Below, piece by piece: positions 56,519 to 64,000 of a stretch of DNA of 64,000 nucleotides; the first letter of the stretch is position 1; each line of letters begins with the position of its first letter. The notes beneath the pieces are model-generated. The model was not told where the DNA came from and ran no database searches. It saw only the letters and a list, made by a program, of their open reading frames with translations. This DNA is from Rhodoferax potami (GTDB taxonomy: Bacteria; Pseudomonadota; Gammaproteobacteria; Burkholderiales; Burkholderiaceae_C). A program made the translations under genes and the position numbers. The stretch spans positions 310,001-374,000 of the forward strand of contig NZ_JAVBIK010000001.1 of the NCBI RefSeq assembly GCF_032193805.1. The letters run 5' to 3'.

Positions 56519-57738
56519 GGCCCCACACGCAGCCCCCACGCTGCGTGTGAACCCAGCCCCACCAAGGCACCCACGGTCCAGAACACCACCGACACCCCGA
56601 CTACTACGCCTGCCGTGCCAAAGAGCATGGGCATGAGCACACTGGAGAGGTTGATGGTCATCAGCCGCAAGGCAATTGCCTGCCCGTGCAAGGCATGGGG
56701 CGTGATCTGGTGAAGCATGCTCATGATCATGGGTTGCACCGTGCCCAGCGCCAGCCCCAGCAATACCGAGCACACGCCCATCGCCCAAGCGCTGGGCATC
56801 AAAGGGTAGACCGCAAACAGCACAGCGGTCACCACCATGGCCGCGGTAACCACGGCCCACTCGCGCAGACGGGCCGCCAACATGGGCAAGAAGACCCGCA
56901 CCACCGCAGCCGCCACCGCAAAGGCCCCCAGAATCGTGCCGATCACAGAGGCACTGTAGCCCCGTTCATGGCCGAGCACCGGCACCACAAAGGTATGCAC
57001 ATCCCAGCAGCTGGAGAGCAACCAATTCACCAACAGCAGCCGGCGCATGATCGGCTCTTTGAGCAGCGGCCACGCGCTGGGTGCGACTCCTCCCGCGTGC
57101 ACGATGGGTTCCAGCTCACGGGTAGAGCGCACGCACAGCCACGCTAACGAGGGCAACAAGGCAGTGAGTGCAAATGCCGCCACAAAGCCGTTGCGGTCTG
57201 CTGCACTGCCGCCCAGCCAGACACCCGCATAGTCAATCAGCAAACCCGCACACACAGGCCCCAAAAAGTTGGAGATCGCCGGGCCGATGGACAACCAACT
57301 GAACACACGGCGCAAATCAGTCGCATCCGCCGCCGCACGCCCGACATGGCGTTGTAGAGCAATCGAAGCCGCGCCGGTGGCGCCGCCCATCATCAGGGCG
57401 GCAAAACACAGCACGACGAAATGAGGAAAAGCCACCGCCGCGCTGGCACCTATCGTGGCGGCCACCACTGCCCGGGATACTGGCTTGCGCAGACCATGGC
57501 GGTCTGCAAAGCGCCCCGCCGGCAAGGCCAAAAACACCTGTGACAAAGAGAACAGGGCCAGCAAAAAACCCACCGCTAAGGGGCCATATCCGTGCTGCAG
57601 GGCCCACAAGGGCGCAGCCAGTCGCATCCCGGCCATACTGGCATGCAGGCAGACGTGTCCGCTGATCAAGCGCAGCAGCGCCCTAGGTCCCTGCTGTGGG
57701 TCAGCTGCGGATGGCGCGGAAGGGTGAAGGCCGCTCAT
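56500..57738 (-). CDS. Major facilitator superfamily transporter
   Basis: 412-residue inner-membrane transporter with about 12 hydrophobic helices. The MFS loop motif between helices 2 and 3 is visible as G-R-F-A-D-R-H-G-L-R-K-P near residue 75, and F-L-G-P-V-C-A-G-L-L near residue 158 matches the helix-5 antiporter-type motif. The substrate cannot be told from the sequence. The start overlaps the rmuC stop (ATGA), so both are on one mRNA; the 3' end overlaps the LOG gene. Confidence 0.88.
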   Translation of the reverse strand: MSGLHPSAPSAADPQQGPRALLRLISGHVCLHASMAGMRLAAPLWALQHGYGPLAVGFLLALFSLSQVFLALPAGRFADRHGLRKPVSRAVVAATIGASAAVAFPHFVVLCFAALMMGGATGAASIALQRHVGRAAADATDLRRVFSWLSIGPAISNFLGPVCAGLLIDYAGVWLGGSAADRNGFVAAFALTALLPSLAWLCVRSTRELEPIVHAGGVAPSAWPLLKEPIMRRLLLVNWLLSSCWDVHTFVVPVLGHERGYSASVIGTILGAFAVAAAVVRVFLPMLAARLREWAVVTAAMVVTAVLFAVYPLMPSAWAMGVCSVLLGLALGTVQPMIMSMLHQITPHALHGQAIALRLMTINLSSVLMPMLFGTAGVVVGVSVVFWTVGALVGLGSHAAWGLRVGPHTGSP

Positions 57739-59138
57739 AGACCGGCACCGTCAGCATCCCGGTCCAGATCGCGGTCTATGGGCAACAGGGCTTGCGCCTG
57801 GGTGTCCGGCAAGGCCTCCACTTTTTTGAGTGCTCGCCCCATGGCGCGGCTGCGCACTTCGGCGCTGTCCAGGGTTTTGAGCACGGTCTCGGTTTGCGAC
57901 TTGACCTTGGCCAGCACATCGCCGAACTTGCTGAACTCGGTTTTGACAGCACCCAGCACCTGCCACACCTCGCTGGAGCGCTTTTCCAAAGCCAGCGTCC
58001 GAAAGCCCATTTGTAAAGAGCTGAGCATGGCTAGCAAGGTAGTGGGCCCGGCCAGGGTGACGCGGTGTTCGCGCTGTAAGACATCCATCAGACCAGGGCG
58101 GCGCAGTACTTCGGCGTACAGACCTTCAGTCGGTAAAAACAGAATGGCGAAGTCGGTGGTGTGCGGGGGCTCCACATACTTCTCGGAAATCGACTTGGCC
58201 TCCAGCCGGATGCGCATCTCCAGCGCCTTGCCCGCCGCCTCGGCAGCGGCAGCATCCGCCCTGCCCTGCGCGTCGAGCAAGCGCTCGTAGTCCTCGTTGG
58301 GGAACTTGGCGTCAATCGGCAGCCACAGCGGCTCACCGTTCTCCGATTTGCCGGGCAGCTTGATGGCGAAATCGACCACGTTTTTGCTGCCTGGGCGGGT
58401 GGCCACCTGCGTAGCGTATTGGTCGGGCACAAACACCTGCTCCAAGAGCGATGCCAACTGGGCCTCGCCGAACATGCCGCGGGTTTTGACATTGGTGAGC
58501 AGGTGCTTCAAGTCACCCACGCCTTGGGCGAGCGACTGCATTTCGCCCAACCCTTTGTGCACCTGCTCCAAGCGCTCCGCCACTTGCTTGAAGCTTTCGC
58601 CCAAGCGGGCTTGCAAGGTGGTTTGCAGCTTTTCGTCCACCGTGGCGCGCATCTCGTCGAGCTTGGCAGAGTTGGTGGTTTGTAGCTGGGCCAATTGGGC
58701 TTCCAGGGTTTGGCGCACTTCCGCCATGCGGCGTGCGTTGGATTCACTCAGGGCACTGAGCTGGTTGGCCAGGGTGTCAGACAGGGTCTTTTGCAACAAC
58801 GCGAGTTGCTGGCCGAAGGCGTCGATCTGCGTGTTCTGGGTGCGGGTGGCTTCGGCGGCTTGCTGCACCAGGCTCTTTTGAAACATGGCCAGGTTTTGCG
58901 CCAGCTCTTGGCGACCACTGCGCGCGCTCTCTTGCACCTCGCGGCGCAGCTCGCGCTCCACGCGCTCGCTGCTGCTTTGCAAGCGGGCCAACAGCTCCTG
59001 GCGCTGGGCCTCCAGTTGCGCCAGCTCTTGGGCTCGGGCCTGCGGATCGTTGGCCGTGCGACTGCGCAAAAGCACAACCAGCAGTACCAGTTGCAACAGC
59101 CCCAAAGCCACTCCCGCCACGACCATCCACTCCGTCAT
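57735..59138 (-). CDS. rmuC: DNA recombination protein RmuC
   Basis: 467-residue protein of the RmuC family, implicated in limiting DNA rearrangements at inverted repeats. One N-terminal membrane helix (about 4-25, W-M-V-V-A-G-V-A-L-G-L-L-Q-L-V-L-L-V-V-L-L), a long coiled coil (about 35-205, rich in Q/A/L/E/R) and the PD-(D/E)xK-like nuclease core with V-D-F-A-I-K-L-P, then L-P-I-D-A-K-F-P near 275-300. Operon with the MFS gene. A repeat copy lies upstream of its start. Confidence 0.93.
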   Translation of the reverse strand: MTEWMVVAGVALGLLQLVLLVVLLRSRTANDPQARAQELAQLEAQRQELLARLQSSSERVERELRREVQESARSGRQELAQNLAMFQKSLVQQAAEATRTQNTQIDAFGQQLALLQKTLSDTLANQLSALSESNARRMAEVRQTLEAQLAQLQTTNSAKLDEMRATVDEKLQTTLQARLGESFKQVAERLEQVHKGLGEMQSLAQGVGDLKHLLTNVKTRGMFGEAQLASLLEQVFVPDQYATQVATRPGSKNVVDFAIKLPGKSENGEPLWLPIDAKFPNEDYERLLDAQGRADAAAAEAAGKALEMRIRLEAKSISEKYVEPPHTTDFAILFLPTEGLYAEVLRRPGLMDVLQREHRVTLAGPTTLLAMLSSLQMGFRTLALEKRSSEVWQVLGAVKTEFSKFGDVLAKVKSQTETVLKTLDSAEVRSRAMGRALKKVEALPDTQAQALLPIDRDLDRDADGAGL

Positions 59139-59165
59139 AGATTCCTTCTAGTTATGCATCATTTA

Positions 59166-59215
59166 GGCCGCTAGCGCTCATTAAATATACGCAGGTAGCT
59201 ATGAATTCAATAGCA
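59166..59215 (-). repeat. Dispersed palindromic repeat, copy 11 (rmuC upstream)
   Basis: GGCCGCTAGCGCTCATTAAA, spacer, CGCAGGTAGCTATGAATTC, then AATAGCAAA. A near full-length copy in inverse orientation between rmuC and the hydroxyacid dehydrogenase gene. Confidence 0.75.
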
Positions 59216-59271
59216 AATATAAACACAAGACCTGTTGCGCACTTGTGTGAACTTGCCCCTCCCGGAGCGCT

Positions 59272-60270
59272 TTAACGGCGCACTGCGCCCAGTGTGTTCA
59301 CGGGGGTGAGCACCTCGCCGCTCGCAAAAAAGCGCAGCAAATTGTCCGCAGCCAGTTGGGCCATAGCACGTCGCGTGGAGAGCGTGGCGCTTGCGATATG
59401 CGGGGTCAGCACCACGTTGGGCACCGTCAGCAGGTCCGGGTGCACTTGCGGTTCGCCTTCAAACACGTCCAGCCCGGCCGCGGCAATCTGCCCGCTGCGC
59501 AGGGCGTGGGCCAGCGCCGCATCGTCCACAATGCCGCCGCGCGCAATGTTGGTCAGGGTGGCGGTGGGCTTCATCAGCGCCAACTCCGCAGCACCGATGG
59601 TGTGGTGCGACTCCGCCGAGTACGGCACCACCAGCACCAGATGGTCGGCTTGTGCGAGCAGCGTCGCTTTGTCTACGTACTGCGCACCACACGCGGCTTC
59701 CAGCCCCGCATCCAGCCGGCTACGGTTGTGATAGATCACCTTCATGCCGAAGCCATGGAAACCGCGCCGCGCAATGCCCTGCCCGATGCGCCCCATGCCC
59801 AGAATGCCGAGCGTGGCGCCATGGATGTCGCTGCCGCAAAACATGTCGTAGCTCCAGCGCTTCCACAAACCGGCGCGCAAAAAGTGCTCGCTCTCGGCCA
59901 TGCGGCGGGCGGTAGCCATCATGAGCGCGAAGCCGAAGTCGGCGGTGGTCTCGGTCAGCACGTCCGGTGCATTGGTGCCCTGCACGCCGCTGGCGGTCAT
60001 GGCCGGCACATCGAAGTTGTTAAAGCCCACGGCCATATTGGCGCAGATTTTGAGTTGCGGGCAAGCCTGCAGCAGCTCGGCGCTGATGCGCTCGCCACCG
60101 GTGGTGAGCACGCCGTCTTTGCCTTGCAAACGGGCGGCCAACTCTTGGGGTGACCAGACGGCATCCGTTTGGTTGTGCTCGACCTCGAAGGCCGCCTCCA
60201 GCTGAGCGATCACCTCGGGGAAGATGGCCCGGCTGACGAGAATGCGAGGTTTGGTAGATGGTGTTGTCAT
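59272..60270 (-). CDS. D-isomer-specific 2-hydroxyacid dehydrogenase (glyoxylate/hydroxypyruvate reductase type)
   Basis: 332-residue NAD(P)-dependent dehydrogenase. The nucleotide motif is [12 protein letters not shown] near residue 155, N-I-A-R-G-G-I-V-D near 240 (catalytic Arg in the family motif), the E near D-V-F-E-G-E-P and the catalytic His in L-T-P-H-I-A-S-A near 290. It resembles GhrB-like reductases acting on glyoxylate or hydroxypyruvate; the substrate is inferred. Its start overlaps the pncB stop by 4 bases (ATGA). Confidence 0.92.
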   Translation of the reverse strand: MTTPSTKPRILVSRAIFPEVIAQLEAAFEVEHNQTDAVWSPQELAARLQGKDGVLTTGGERISAELLQACPQLKICANMAVGFNNFDVPAMTASGVQGTNAPDVLTETTADFGFALMMATARRMAESEHFLRAGLWKRWSYDMFCGSDIHGATLGILGMGRIGQGIARRGFHGFGMKVIYHNRSRLDAGLEAACGAQYVDKATLLAQADHLVLVVPYSAESHHTIGAAELALMKPTATLTNIARGGIVDDAALAHALRSGQIAAAGLDVFEGEPQVHPDLLTVPNVVLTPHIASATLSTRRAMAQLAADNLLRFFASGEVLTPVNTLGAVRR

Positions 60271-61517
60271 GCTGAAACCGAGGGTTGGGTGGCGGGCGCG
60301 GCGGGTGTTTCCGTCGGGGTCGGTATTTCAAACACCTGGCGCAGGTAGGCCAGGTATTTCTCGTCATCACACATGTTCTTGGACGGTGTGTCGGAGAGCT
60401 TGGCCACCGGTTGACCGTTGCAGCGCACCATCTTGATGACGATTTGCAACGGCGTGTAGCCGAGATCATTGGTCAGATTGGTACCGATGCCGAAGGCCAG
60501 CTGGCAGCGTCCGCGGAACTGCTGGTAGAGCTCGATGGTGCGCGGAATGGTCAGCCCGTCGCTAAAGATCAGTGTTTTGGTACTCGGGTTCACCCGGTTG
60601 CTGAGGTAGTGCGCAATCATGCGCTCACCCCAGGTGAACGGGTCGCCGCTGTCGTGGCGCGCGCCATCGAAAAGTTTGCAAAAGTACATGTCGAAGTCGC
60701 GCAGAAACGCGTTCATGCCATACACGTCGCTGAGCGCGATGCCGAGGTCGCCGCGGTATTCCCGGGCCCATGACTCGAAGGCAAAAATCTGGCTGTCCCG
60801 CAGTCTCGGGCCCAAGGCCTGCGAGGCCTGCAAGTATTCGTGGGCCATGGTGCCCAAGGGCGTAAGACCCAGCTTCATGGCCAGCAAGACATTGCTGGTA
60901 CCCGCCAGCTGGCCGGGGCGGCCTGCGGCATTGCCCGGGCTTTGCACCGTGCCGAGCTTAGCACTGAGTACGCGTAGCACCTCGTCGTGCCACGCACGTG
61001 AAAAGCGGCGACGGGTGCCGTAATCGGCAATCTTCAGGTCTTGCAGGCCCTCCGCGCGCAACTGCTCGATCTTGGTTTCCAGGCGCTTGCGCCCTTCCAC
61101 AAAATCCGGCACCCGCTGAGTGTTGCGGAAGTACACCTCGTTCACGATGGCCAGCACCGGAATCTCAAACAAGATGGTGTGCAGCCACGGACCGACGATG
61201 CTGATGTCCAACTCACCATGGGCCAAGGGCGTGACGGTGATGTACTTTTCGTTCAGGCGGAACAGCCCCAGAAAATCCACAAAGTCGCTCTTGATAAAGC
61301 GCATGGACCGCAGATAAGCCAGCTCGCTCTCCTGGAACTGAAGGCTGCACAGGGAACGGATTTCCTCGCGAATCTCAGCCGCATGCGCCGCCAGATCCAT
61401 GCCCGGGTTGCGGCACTTGAAGCGGTACTCCACTTGCGCCCCCGGAAACTGGTGCAGCACCACTTGCATCATGGTGAATTTGTAGAGGTCGGTGTCCAGC
61501 AGGCTGGTGATGATCAT
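60267..61517 (-). CDS. pncB: Nicotinate phosphoribosyltransferase
   Basis: 416-residue enzyme of the NAD salvage pathway that joins nicotinate to PRPP with ATP use. N-terminal [13 protein letters not shown] near residue 5, the R-R-R-F-S motif near 168 and G-T-S-N-V-L-L-A near 207, containing the regulatory-His region typical of PncB (E-Y/H-L at 230), and S-D-G-L-T near 320. The C-terminus ends with a Pro/Thr-rich tail. The gene overlaps the hydroxyacid dehydrogenase gene by 4 bases. Confidence 0.96.
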   Translation of the reverse strand: MIITSLLDTDLYKFTMMQVVLHQFPGAQVEYRFKCRNPGMDLAAHAAEIREEIRSLCSLQFQESELAYLRSMRFIKSDFVDFLGLFRLNEKYITVTPLAHGELDISIVGPWLHTILFEIPVLAIVNEVYFRNTQRVPDFVEGRKRLETKIEQLRAEGLQDLKIADYGTRRRFSRAWHDEVLRVLSAKLGTVQSPGNAAGRPGQLAGTSNVLLAMKLGLTPLGTMAHEYLQASQALGPRLRDSQIFAFESWAREYRGDLGIALSDVYGMNAFLRDFDMYFCKLFDGARHDSGDPFTWGERMIAHYLSNRVNPSTKTLIFSDGLTIPRTIELYQQFRGRCQLAFGIGTNLTNDLGYTPLQIVIKMVRCNGQPVAKLSDTPSKNMCDDEKYLAYLRQVFEIPTPTETPAAPATQPSVSA

Positions 61518-61555
61518 GAGGCGTTCAGGCTGCCATGAAAGGCCGCCCAGGAAAT

Positions 61556-61610
61556 TGCTATCAATTCAGGAGCTAATTGCGCTTATTTTTAGAGAGCTAG
61601 TAGCCGTTTT
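61556..61610 (+). repeat. Dispersed palindromic repeat, copy 12 (pncB-nitroreductase gap)
   Basis: TTGCTATCAATTCAGGAGCT, then AATTGCGCTTATTTTT, then AGAGAGCTAGTAGCCGTTTT. It is closely similar to the 11344 copy in its left half. Confidence 0.7.
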
Positions 61611-61624
61611 CGTTCAAATGACGG

Positions 61625-62320
61625 TCACTCTACCCAGCGGGTGAAATCGGCGACGGGCACCCGTGGGGTATGGAAGGTGTTGACCGGCGCATCGGGGTCG
61701 GCATAACCCAGCGACATGCCGCAAACCAGCATTTCGCCCTCGCCCGCGCCGATGTGCGGCAGGATGATGCTGGAGAAGCCATTCCACGCCGCCTGCGGGC
61801 AGGTGTGGAGACCACGGCCCCGCGCCGCCACCATGATGTTTTGCAAAAACGCGCCGTAGTCCACCAACGAGCCGCGCCCCATGACCTTGTCGACGGTGAA
61901 CATCAGGCCCACCGGCGCATCAAAGAAACGGAAGTTGCGCTGGTGCTGCGCGTGCATTTTGTCCTTGTCGGCCTTGCCGATGCCCAACAAGCCATAGAGC
62001 CCCCAACCGTTCTCGCGCCGACGATCTATATAGGGGCTGACCCACTGGGCAGGGTAGTAGTCGTATTCCTCTTGGTACTCCGCAGCCAGCTCGGGGTTGG
62101 CGCGGATGGCGTCATGCGCGGCACAGGTTTTGTCCACCAGCGCATCGCGGCTCGCACCTTGCAGCACATAGACCTTCCAAGGTTGGCAATTGGTACCGGA
62201 AGGCGCCCGGCTGGCTACGTCCAGAATGGCTTCAATATCTTCCCGGGCAACTGCCTGGGGCAGAAAGGCCCGGGCGGACATGCGGGAGCGGATGGCGTCA
62301 TCGACGATAGCTGCGGTCAT
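61625..62320 (-). CDS. Nitroreductase family protein
   Basis: 231-residue FMN-dependent oxidoreductase of the nitroreductase fold. The FMN phosphate site R-S-R-M-S-A-R-A-F is near residue 11, [16 protein letters not shown] near 36 and [11 protein letters not shown] near 160, with a C-terminal G-M-S-L-G-Y-A-D-P. The natural substrate is unknown; such enzymes reduce nitroaromatics, quinones or enones. It overlaps the thioesterase gene by 4 bases (ATGA), suggesting a two-gene operon. Confidence 0.92.
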   Translation of the reverse strand: MTAAIVDDAIRSRMSARAFLPQAVAREDIEAILDVASRAPSGTNCQPWKVYVLQGASRDALVDKTCAAHDAIRANPELAAEYQEEYDYYPAQWVSPYIDRRRENGWGLYGLLGIGKADKDKMHAQHQRNFRFFDAPVGLMFTVDKVMGRGSLVDYGAFLQNIMVAARGRGLHTCPQAAWNGFSSIILPHIGAGEGEMLVCGMSLGYADPDAPVNTFHTPRVPVADFTRWVE

Positions 62321-62760
62321 TGCAAGGTCTCCAGTAGTTGTCTCAAAGCATCAGGGAGCGGGACCGGCTTGCGGGTGAGCCTGTCCACATAGACATGGAT
62401 GAAGTGGCCTTTGGCGGCGGTGGCCTCACCCTCGCCAAAGATGCCGATCTCGTAGCGCACGCTGGAGGTACCGAGCTTGGCAACCCGAATGCCGGCCTGC
62501 ACCACCTCGGGGAAGGACACAGAAGCGAAGTAGTTGCACTGGGTTTCCACCACCAGTCCAATGGTGCCGCCCGCATGGATGTCGAGCACGCCCTGCTCCA
62601 TCAGGTAAGCGTTGACGGCTGTGTCGAACCAGCTGTAATAGACCACGTTGTTGACGTGACCGTAGACATCGTTGTCGCTCCAGCGGGTGGGAATGGTGCG
62701 CAGTACCCGGTAGGCACTTCGCGGCTCGGCGTGGGGCTTCAAGGGCACGTTTTGCTGCAT
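62317..62760 (-). CDS. Acyl-CoA thioesterase (4-hydroxybenzoyl-CoA type hotdog)
   Basis: 147-residue hotdog-fold thioesterase. The catalytic motif [17 protein letters not shown] is near residue 26 with the nucleophilic Asp in the D-x-Y/M-G-H-V-N context of the 4HBT/YbgC family. The protein ends with [11 protein letters not shown]. Probably hydrolyses acyl-CoA; the chain type is unknown. ATG 62760 is chosen; an ATG three codons earlier (62769) is equally possible. Upstream frame to 62943 overlaps the phasin promoter and is rejected. Confidence 0.9.
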   Translation of the reverse strand: MQQNVPLKPHAEPRSAYRVLRTIPTRWSDNDVYGHVNNVVYYSWFDTAVNAYLMEQGVLDIHAGGTIGLVVETQCNYFASVSFPEVVQAGIRVAKLGTSSVRYEIGIFGEGEATAAKGHFIHVYVDRLTRKPVPLPDALRQLLETLQ

Positions 62761-62914
62761 GCGAACCATTTTGCCAGCGATAGTGACACGGGCTGCCGTC
62801 GCGCCCGATATTGGGGTGTGCGAAGTGGATTTATCTAAAAAGCTTAACTTGCGGTCGATGACACGCCTGTGAAAAACGGCCGGTAATCGCTGAATTAGGA
62901 AAAATGCCCTAAAT

Positions 62915-62927
62915 TGCTGCATCGCAA
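62915..62927. promoter_or_regulatory. PhaR/PhbF-type operator 1 upstream of phaP
   Basis: TGCTGCATCGCAA fits exactly the TG[N]TGC[N]3GCAA pattern described for the PHB regulator PhbF of Herbaspirillum seropedicae. It lies 11 bases before the -35 of the phaP promoter. Confidence 0.65.
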
Positions 62928-62937
62928 CAAAAAGTGC

Positions 62938-62965
62938 TTGCATTGATACAGGGGCTGCCTATAAT
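62938..62965 (+). promoter_or_regulatory. Sigma-70 promoter of phaP
   Basis: TTGCAT (62938-62943), 16-base spacer, TATAAT (62960-62965). The leader is about 85 bases to the phasin ATG. Flanked by two PhaR/PhbF-type motifs. Confidence 0.75.
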
Positions 62966-62973
62966 CCGATCCA

Positions 62974-62986
62974 TGCTGCACTGCAA
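62974..62986. promoter_or_regulatory. PhaR/PhbF-type operator 2 downstream of the phaP -10
   Basis: TGCTGCACTGCAA, a second exact match to TG[N]TGC[N]3GCAA, covering the likely transcription start. The position is suited to repression. Confidence 0.65.
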
Positions 62987-63055
62987 CATAAAGTCCACAG
63001 GGACAGATGATGACGGCGCAGATGGTGATTTTTACCTTAACTCTTGGAGATCTCT

Positions 63056-63601
63056 ATGCTGACCGTTGAACAAGTTATCGCTTCCCACAAAGCCAACATC
63101 GAAACCCTGTTTGGTTTGACCACCAAGGCCTTCGAAGGCGTGGAAAAGATTGTCGAGCTGAACATGACTGCCTCCAAAGCAGCCATGGCCGAAGCCGCTA
63201 CCCACACACAAACTTTGTTGAGCGTGAAAGACGCCCAAGAGCTGTTGGCCCTGCAATCCGGCCTGCTGCAGCCTTTGGCAGAGAAGACTGCTGCTTACAG
63301 CCGTCACCTCTATGACATCGCGACCTCCACTGGCGCTGAATTCACCAAAAACGCTGAAGCCCAAGCTGCTGAAGCCCAGAAGAAGTTTTCTGGTCTGGTC
63401 GACAGCGCTGCCAAGAACGCTCCTGCAGGTTCCGAATCTGTGGTCGCCATCATGAAGAGCTCTGTGGCTGCTGCCAACAATGCATTGGAATCTGTGCAAA
63501 AAGCAGTGAAGCAAGCGACTGAAGTTGCCGAAGCTAACTTCAACGCTGTGGCCGCTACTGCAACCAACGCCACCAAGGCTGCGACTGCGAAAAAGCGCTA
63601 A
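63056..63601 (+). CDS. phaP: Phasin family protein (PHA granule-associated)
   Basis: 181-residue phasin that coats polyhydroxyalkanoate granules. Starts [20 protein letters not shown], then an amphipathic helical body rich in Ala, Lys and Glu with [13 protein letters not shown] near residue 27, and an Ala/Thr/Lys tail ([10 protein letters not shown]). ATG 63056 has TTGGAGA 7 bases upstream. Promoter and two PhaR/PhbF-type sites upstream suggest control by PHA content. Codon use is highly biased, as expected for an abundant protein. Confidence 0.94.
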   Translation: MLTVEQVIASHKANIETLFGLTTKAFEGVEKIVELNMTASKAAMAEAATHTQTLLSVKDAQELLALQSGLLQPLAEKTAAYSRHLYDIATSTGAEFTKNAEAQAAEAQKKFSGLVDSAAKNAPAGSESVVAIMKSSVAAANNALESVQKAVKQATEVAEANFNAVAATATNATKAATAKKR

Positions 63602-63678
63602 TTTGGGTACGGGGCACTAAAACAATTTAGGTTTTTTTGTCCCTACCACTAGCTACCAAGGGAAAACCCTGAGATAAT

Positions 63679-63789
63679 TCAGTCATCAGAAACTTACTTG
63701 TTTCTACCGTTTGTCTCCTCGGGTCCTTTCGAAACCTTCAGGTTCAGGGATCCCTTCAAGGCCTCGTTGTAAAACGGGGCCTTTTTTTT
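63679..63789 (+). ncRNA. Candidate small RNA downstream of phaP
   Basis: The stretch between phaP and the patatin-like gene has a GATAAT -10-like box at 63673, then about 110 bases with several small hairpins (AGAAAC/GTTTCT near 63690, GAAACC/GGTTC near 63731) and ends in a strong terminator (63758-63789). No coding frame is evident. The -35 is poor, so it may instead be the processed 3' UTR of phaP. Only structure and position support it. Confidence 0.4.
63758..63789. terminator. Terminator between phaP and the patatin-like gene
   Basis: AAGGCCTCGTT, GTAA loop, AACGGGGCCTTTTTTTTT: an 11-bp stem with one T-G wobble and a long T-run on the plus strand. Confidence 0.85.
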
Positions 63790-64000
63790 ATCTGTCTCTC
63801 GCGGCAAGTGCCGCTTTGAGCTCGGGAATCATCTTCAGCATAGCTTGCCGGCCTGCCTCGATAGAGCGTTTGCGGGCACTGAAATCTGAACTTCCAATCC
63901 CTTGCAGCGCTGGGCGCACCACGACCTCAGCGTCCCGGAGTTCATAGCGGTTGATGCTCTTGCCCATGATCGAGAATGTCTGCATCAGGATATCGAGGGA
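63788..64000 (-). CDS. Patatin-like phospholipase family protein, C-terminal fragment
   Basis: The last 70 residues of a protein whose start lies beyond the right edge of the window. The segment D-A-E-V-V-V-R-P-A-L-Q-G-I-G-S-S-D-F-S, then K-R-S-I-E-A-G-R-Q-A-M-L matches the C-terminus of RssA/NTE-type patatin phospholipases as I know them. The catalytic Ser-Asp dyad is not in the window. The TAA stop lies in the T-run of the shared terminator. Confidence 0.7.
   Translation of the reverse strand, partial: SLDILMQTFSIMGKSINRYELRDAEVVVRPALQGIGSSDFSARKRSIEAGRQAMLKMIPELKAALAARDR

Overview
The window looks like a chromosomal segment of a betaproteobacterium of the family Comamonadaceae, Rhodoferax- or Curvibacter-like. 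This placement is an inference. It rests on the alaA-hom-thrC-moeA-moaD-moaE-clpB order, the EarP/EF-P pair, a phasin with sites matching the published PhbF motif, a HemP protein behind ExbBD, the rpsF-priB-rpsR-rplI-dnaB order, and a dispersed short palindromic repeat of a kind common in this family. Coding density is very high. I see no phage, insertion sequence, CRISPR array or rRNA, and no gene-free stretch longer than 300 bases.

Layout. (1) 0.2-1.5 kb: a glycine-zipper protein, an orphan MNT-type nucleotidyltransferase and a DUF427 protein. (2) 1.7-5.5 kb: an osmF-yehY-yehX-yehW type ABC importer for glycine-betaine-like solutes. (3) 5.6-8.6 kb: an AhpD-like protein convergent with clpB, which has a sigma-32-like promoter. 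(4) 9.3-15.5 kb, minus strand: molybdopterin genes (moaE, moaD, moeA), threonine pathway genes (thrC, hom) and an alanine aminotransferase. (5) 15.6-18.5 kb, plus strand: Mth938-like protein, bcp peroxiredoxin, PIN-PhoH ATPase. (6) 18.5-21.7 kb, minus: dnaB, rplI, rpsR, priB, rpsF. (7) 21.7-27.4 kb: a DUF4212-symporter fusion overlapping ppsA, with divergent ppsR.

(8) 27.4-41.7 kb is an iron and heme island. It holds a three-gene unit ending in a frameshifted DUF2325 gene, bacterioferritin, an imelysin / di-heme / imelysin / DUF1513 operon whose second imelysin carries a nonsense codon, a Sel1 protein, bacterioferritin-associated ferredoxin, a TonB-dependent siderophore receptor, a PiuC-type dioxygenase, tonB-exbB-exbD-hemP, and a GlcG/HbpS-family protein. 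Three matching Fur-box-like sites tie the first parts together. The logic is siderophore uptake powered by TonB/ExbBD, periplasmic iron handling by imelysins and a di-heme protein, and storage and release by Bfr and Bfd.

(9) 41.8-51.6 kb: a BI-1 family membrane protein, a lipoprotein, rlmD, nlpD, pcm, surE (no rpoS), a quinone oxidoreductase, tRNA-His, ppiD, tRNA-Val, hupB, pgsA. (10) 51.6-64 kb: uvrC, earP-efp, a LOG-family protein, an MFS transporter, rmuC, a 2-hydroxyacid dehydrogenase, pncB, a nitroreductase, a thioesterase, phaP, a possible small RNA and the end of a patatin-like gene.

The most unusual signal not explained by the genes is a palindromic repeat of about 50 bp found in at least twelve copies. 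Several copies lie inside reading frames or supply stop codons.
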